Shown here: piece by piece, positions 6,413-7,665 of the stretch | How the letters are laid out: every line of letters begins with the position of its first letter | Position numbering within the stretch: position 1 is the first letter of the stretch | Source: Eubacterium sp. | GTDB taxonomy: Bacteria > Bacillota > Clostridia > Oscillospirales > Acutalibacteraceae | NCBI GenBank assembly: GCA_017543415.1 | Contig: JAFYGD010000033.1 | Location: 1 to 7,665, forward strand | Direction: 5' to 3' | Length of the DNA stretch: 7,665 nt | Position numbers and translations under genes: made by a program | Notes under the pieces: generated by a model | Told to the model about the DNA's origin: nothing | The model's database searches: none | Seen by the model: only the letters and a program-made list of their open reading frames with translations

Positions 6413-7504
6413 ATGGAATTTATTGAAACATTTTTTAACGGCGCGCCCGTTTGGGTTACCGCACTGTTTTTCATTGCAGGTCTGGTACTCATTATCAAGG
6501 GCGGCGACTGGTTCGTTGACAGCGCAAGCTGGATTGCAGAGGTGCTCGGCGTGCCTAAATTCGTAATAGGCGCAACGATTGTTTCCATTGCAACCACCCT
6601 GCCGGAAATGATTGTATCAATAGCTGCTACTGTTAAGGGAAACGTTGATATGGCGGCGGGTAACGCGATAGGCTCCGTTACTGCAAACACGGCTATGATA
6701 ATGGGCGTATTCCTTGTTTTATGCAAAAACCTGCCCGATATGAAACGCAAGGATTTTGCGCCGAAGGCTTTAATGATGTTCTTTGCAAGCGTTGGACTTG
6801 TACTCGGCTGTATATTTACCGAAAAACGCCTTCTCACCTTTGAAAACGAAACGCAGAATTACTATTCGCTTTCATTAATCGGCACCATCGTTCTTATTAT
6901 TATATTCGTTGTATTCTTTATTGAAAACTACTATTCGATGAAAAACAACAGCGTTCAGATTGAACCGCGCCCGGACGGAATAGGTCTTCAGGAGGAGGAC
7001 GACATTGTTCCTACAAGAGCTACTGTTACCAAAGGCGAATGGGTTAAAAACATTTTTATGTTCATTATTGGCGCAGCCGGTACGGTCGTTGGCGCGGAGC
7101 TGCTTGTTAACGCAGGTACGGTGCTTGCGGAGGATATAGGCATTTCACAGAGAGTTATAAGCGTTCTTGCAGTTGCAATCGGCACTTCCCTGCCCGAGCT
7201 TGTTACAACAATTACGGCGCTCCGCAAGAAGGAAGGCGCGCTTTCCGTTGGTAATATCCTCGGCGCTAACATAATTGACCTTACGCTTATTCTTCCCATT
7301 TGCTCGTTCATTTCAATGGGCAAAGGAAACGGCGCTCTTGCAGTTTCGGCAAGCTCGGTAACTATTGATATGACGGTTTGCCTTTGCGCCATTGCAATAG
7401 CAATATTCCCGACTATTATCAGCAAAAAATTCCGCCGCTGGCAGGGCTGCGTAATGCTTGTTGGTTACCTCGGCTACGTTGCTTCAACGTTCCTTGTAAA
7501 ATAA
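6413..7504 (+). CDS. CaCA-family sodium/calcium antiporter (YrbG-like)
   Basis: This is a 363-residue integral membrane cation exchanger with about ten hydrophobic segments in two inverted halves. The alpha-1 repeat shows GATIVSIATTLPEMIVS (53-69, E65) and GNAIGSVTAN (83-92, S88, N92). The alpha-2 repeat shows AIGTSLPELVTTITA (255-269, E262) and GNILGANIIDL (280-290, D289). The two glutamates and the Asp match the ion-binding carboxylates of the family (E54, E213, D240 in Methanocaldococcus NCX_Mj), so ion exchange, probably Ca2+ export against Na+ or H+, is likely. A polar loop (about 174-210, rich in acidic residues) joins the halves. Two ligand positions differ from the common pattern: TT instead of TS before LPE in alpha-1, and GAN instead of GSN in alpha-2. 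AAGGAAGTG (6399-6407) lies 5 nt before the ATG. It is monocistronic. Exact ion choice cannot be read from the sequence. Confidence 0.93.
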   Translation: MEFIETFFNGAPVWVTALFFIAGLVLIIKGGDWFVDSASWIAEVLGVPKFVIGATIVSIATTLPEMIVSIAATVKGNVDMAAGNAIGSVTANTAMIMGVFLVLCKNLPDMKRKDFAPKALMMFFASVGLVLGCIFTEKRLLTFENETQNYYSLSLIGTIVLIIIFVVFFIENYYSMKNNSVQIEPRPDGIGLQEEDDIVPTRATVTKGEWVKNIFMFIIGAAGTVVGAELLVNAGTVLAEDIGISQRVISVLAVAIGTSLPELVTTITALRKKEGALSVGNILGANIIDLTLILPICSFISMGKGNGALAVSASSVTIDMTVCLCAIAIAIFPTIISKKFRRWQGCVMLVGYLGYVASTFLVK

Positions 7505-7520
7505 GCTATAATAAAAGTCG

Positions 7521-7536
7521 CCGAAAAAGGTTTCGG
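7521..7536 (+). other. Small hairpin before the antiporter terminator
   Basis: CCGAAA (7521-7526) pairs with TTTCGG (7531-7536) around loop AAGG, starting 16 nt after the antiporter stop codon. It is followed by AATAAAG rather than a U tract, so it is not a terminator itself. It may protect the mRNA 3' end or be chance. Confidence 0.35.
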
Positions 7537-7540
7537 TAAT

Positions 7541-7584
7541 AAAGAAGGCGGATGAGTTTTGCTCATCCGCCTTCTTTATTTGTG
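7541..7584. terminator. Bidirectional terminator after the antiporter
   Basis: A perfect 16-bp stem (7541-7556 with 7562-7577) with loop TTTTG is followed by TTTATTTGTG on the plus strand. On the minus strand the matching arm ends in CTTCTTTATTACC. It lies between the antiporter stop (7504) and the stop of the minus-strand gene entering from the right (7598), so it can end both. Confidence 0.9.
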
Positions 7585-7597
7585 ATTTTAACACGCG

Positions 7598-7665
7598 TCA
7601 GCAAAGCTTGCTGAGCGTCTCGCTCAAAGCGGCAGCGTCACCGTTGACGCCGTCGAAATAATAGT
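7598..7665 (-). CDS. 3' end of an unidentified minus-strand gene (truncated by the window edge)
   Basis: An open minus-strand frame enters from the right edge (first full codon at 7663) and ends with TGA at 7598-7600. It encodes 21 residues, beginning YYFDGVNGD and ending ALSETLSKLC. Only the last codons are visible, so no family can be named. Support comes from position: the stop is followed 21 nt later by the bidirectional hairpin at 7541-7577, and the codons are like those of neighbouring genes. It would be convergent with the antiporter. Confidence 0.55.
   Translation of the reverse strand, partial: YYFDGVNGDAAALSETLSKLC

Overview
The window reads as ordinary chromosomal DNA of a Gram-positive, low-to-moderate-GC anaerobe, most likely a Clostridia member (Oscillospiraceae-like; an inference from gene content and codon style, not a database match). 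Supporting signs are strong AGGAGG-type ribosome binding sites, textbook sigma-A promoters in very AT-rich gaps, U-tailed intrinsic terminators, a GSI-alpha glutamine synthetase, a clostridial-style CapA protein, a Mbeg1-like (DUF2974) hydrolase and a cysteine-bearing leucine-rich-repeat protein.

Layout. At the left end a complete tRNA-Ser(GGA) gene with encoded CCA and its own terminator lies on the minus strand. Divergent from it, and sharing an 81-bp gap with interleaved promoters, is a plus-strand aldo/keto reductase of the YghZ type (223-1218). It ends in a hairpin that also ends the convergent minus-strand cluster. That cluster fills 1236-6292 and, in transcription order, is: CapA-family membrane-anchored protein, glutamine synthetase (glnA), Mbeg1-like alpha/beta hydrolase, membrane-anchored LRR protein. 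Gaps are 14, 3 and 48 nt, so it is probably one operon from a promoter at 6325-6353. Divergent from it, with its own near-consensus promoter, is a CaCA-family cation antiporter (6413-7504). It ends at a long bidirectional hairpin facing the 3' end of a truncated minus-strand gene at the right edge.

How the genes work together. The tRNA, reductase and antiporter look like independent single-gene units. The four-gene cluster is the only unusual grouping: one cytosolic nitrogen-assimilation enzyme lies between a cell-surface CapA-like protein and a predicted lipase/esterase, followed by a surface LRR protein. The link to glutamate chemistry at the envelope is suggestive, but no poly-gamma-glutamate ligase (CapB/CapC) is present, so the functional connection is speculation. 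I see no phage, transposon, CRISPR, toxin-antitoxin or recognisable defence system, and no clear sign of horizontal transfer. The only regions without genes are short intergenic gaps, and all are accounted for below.
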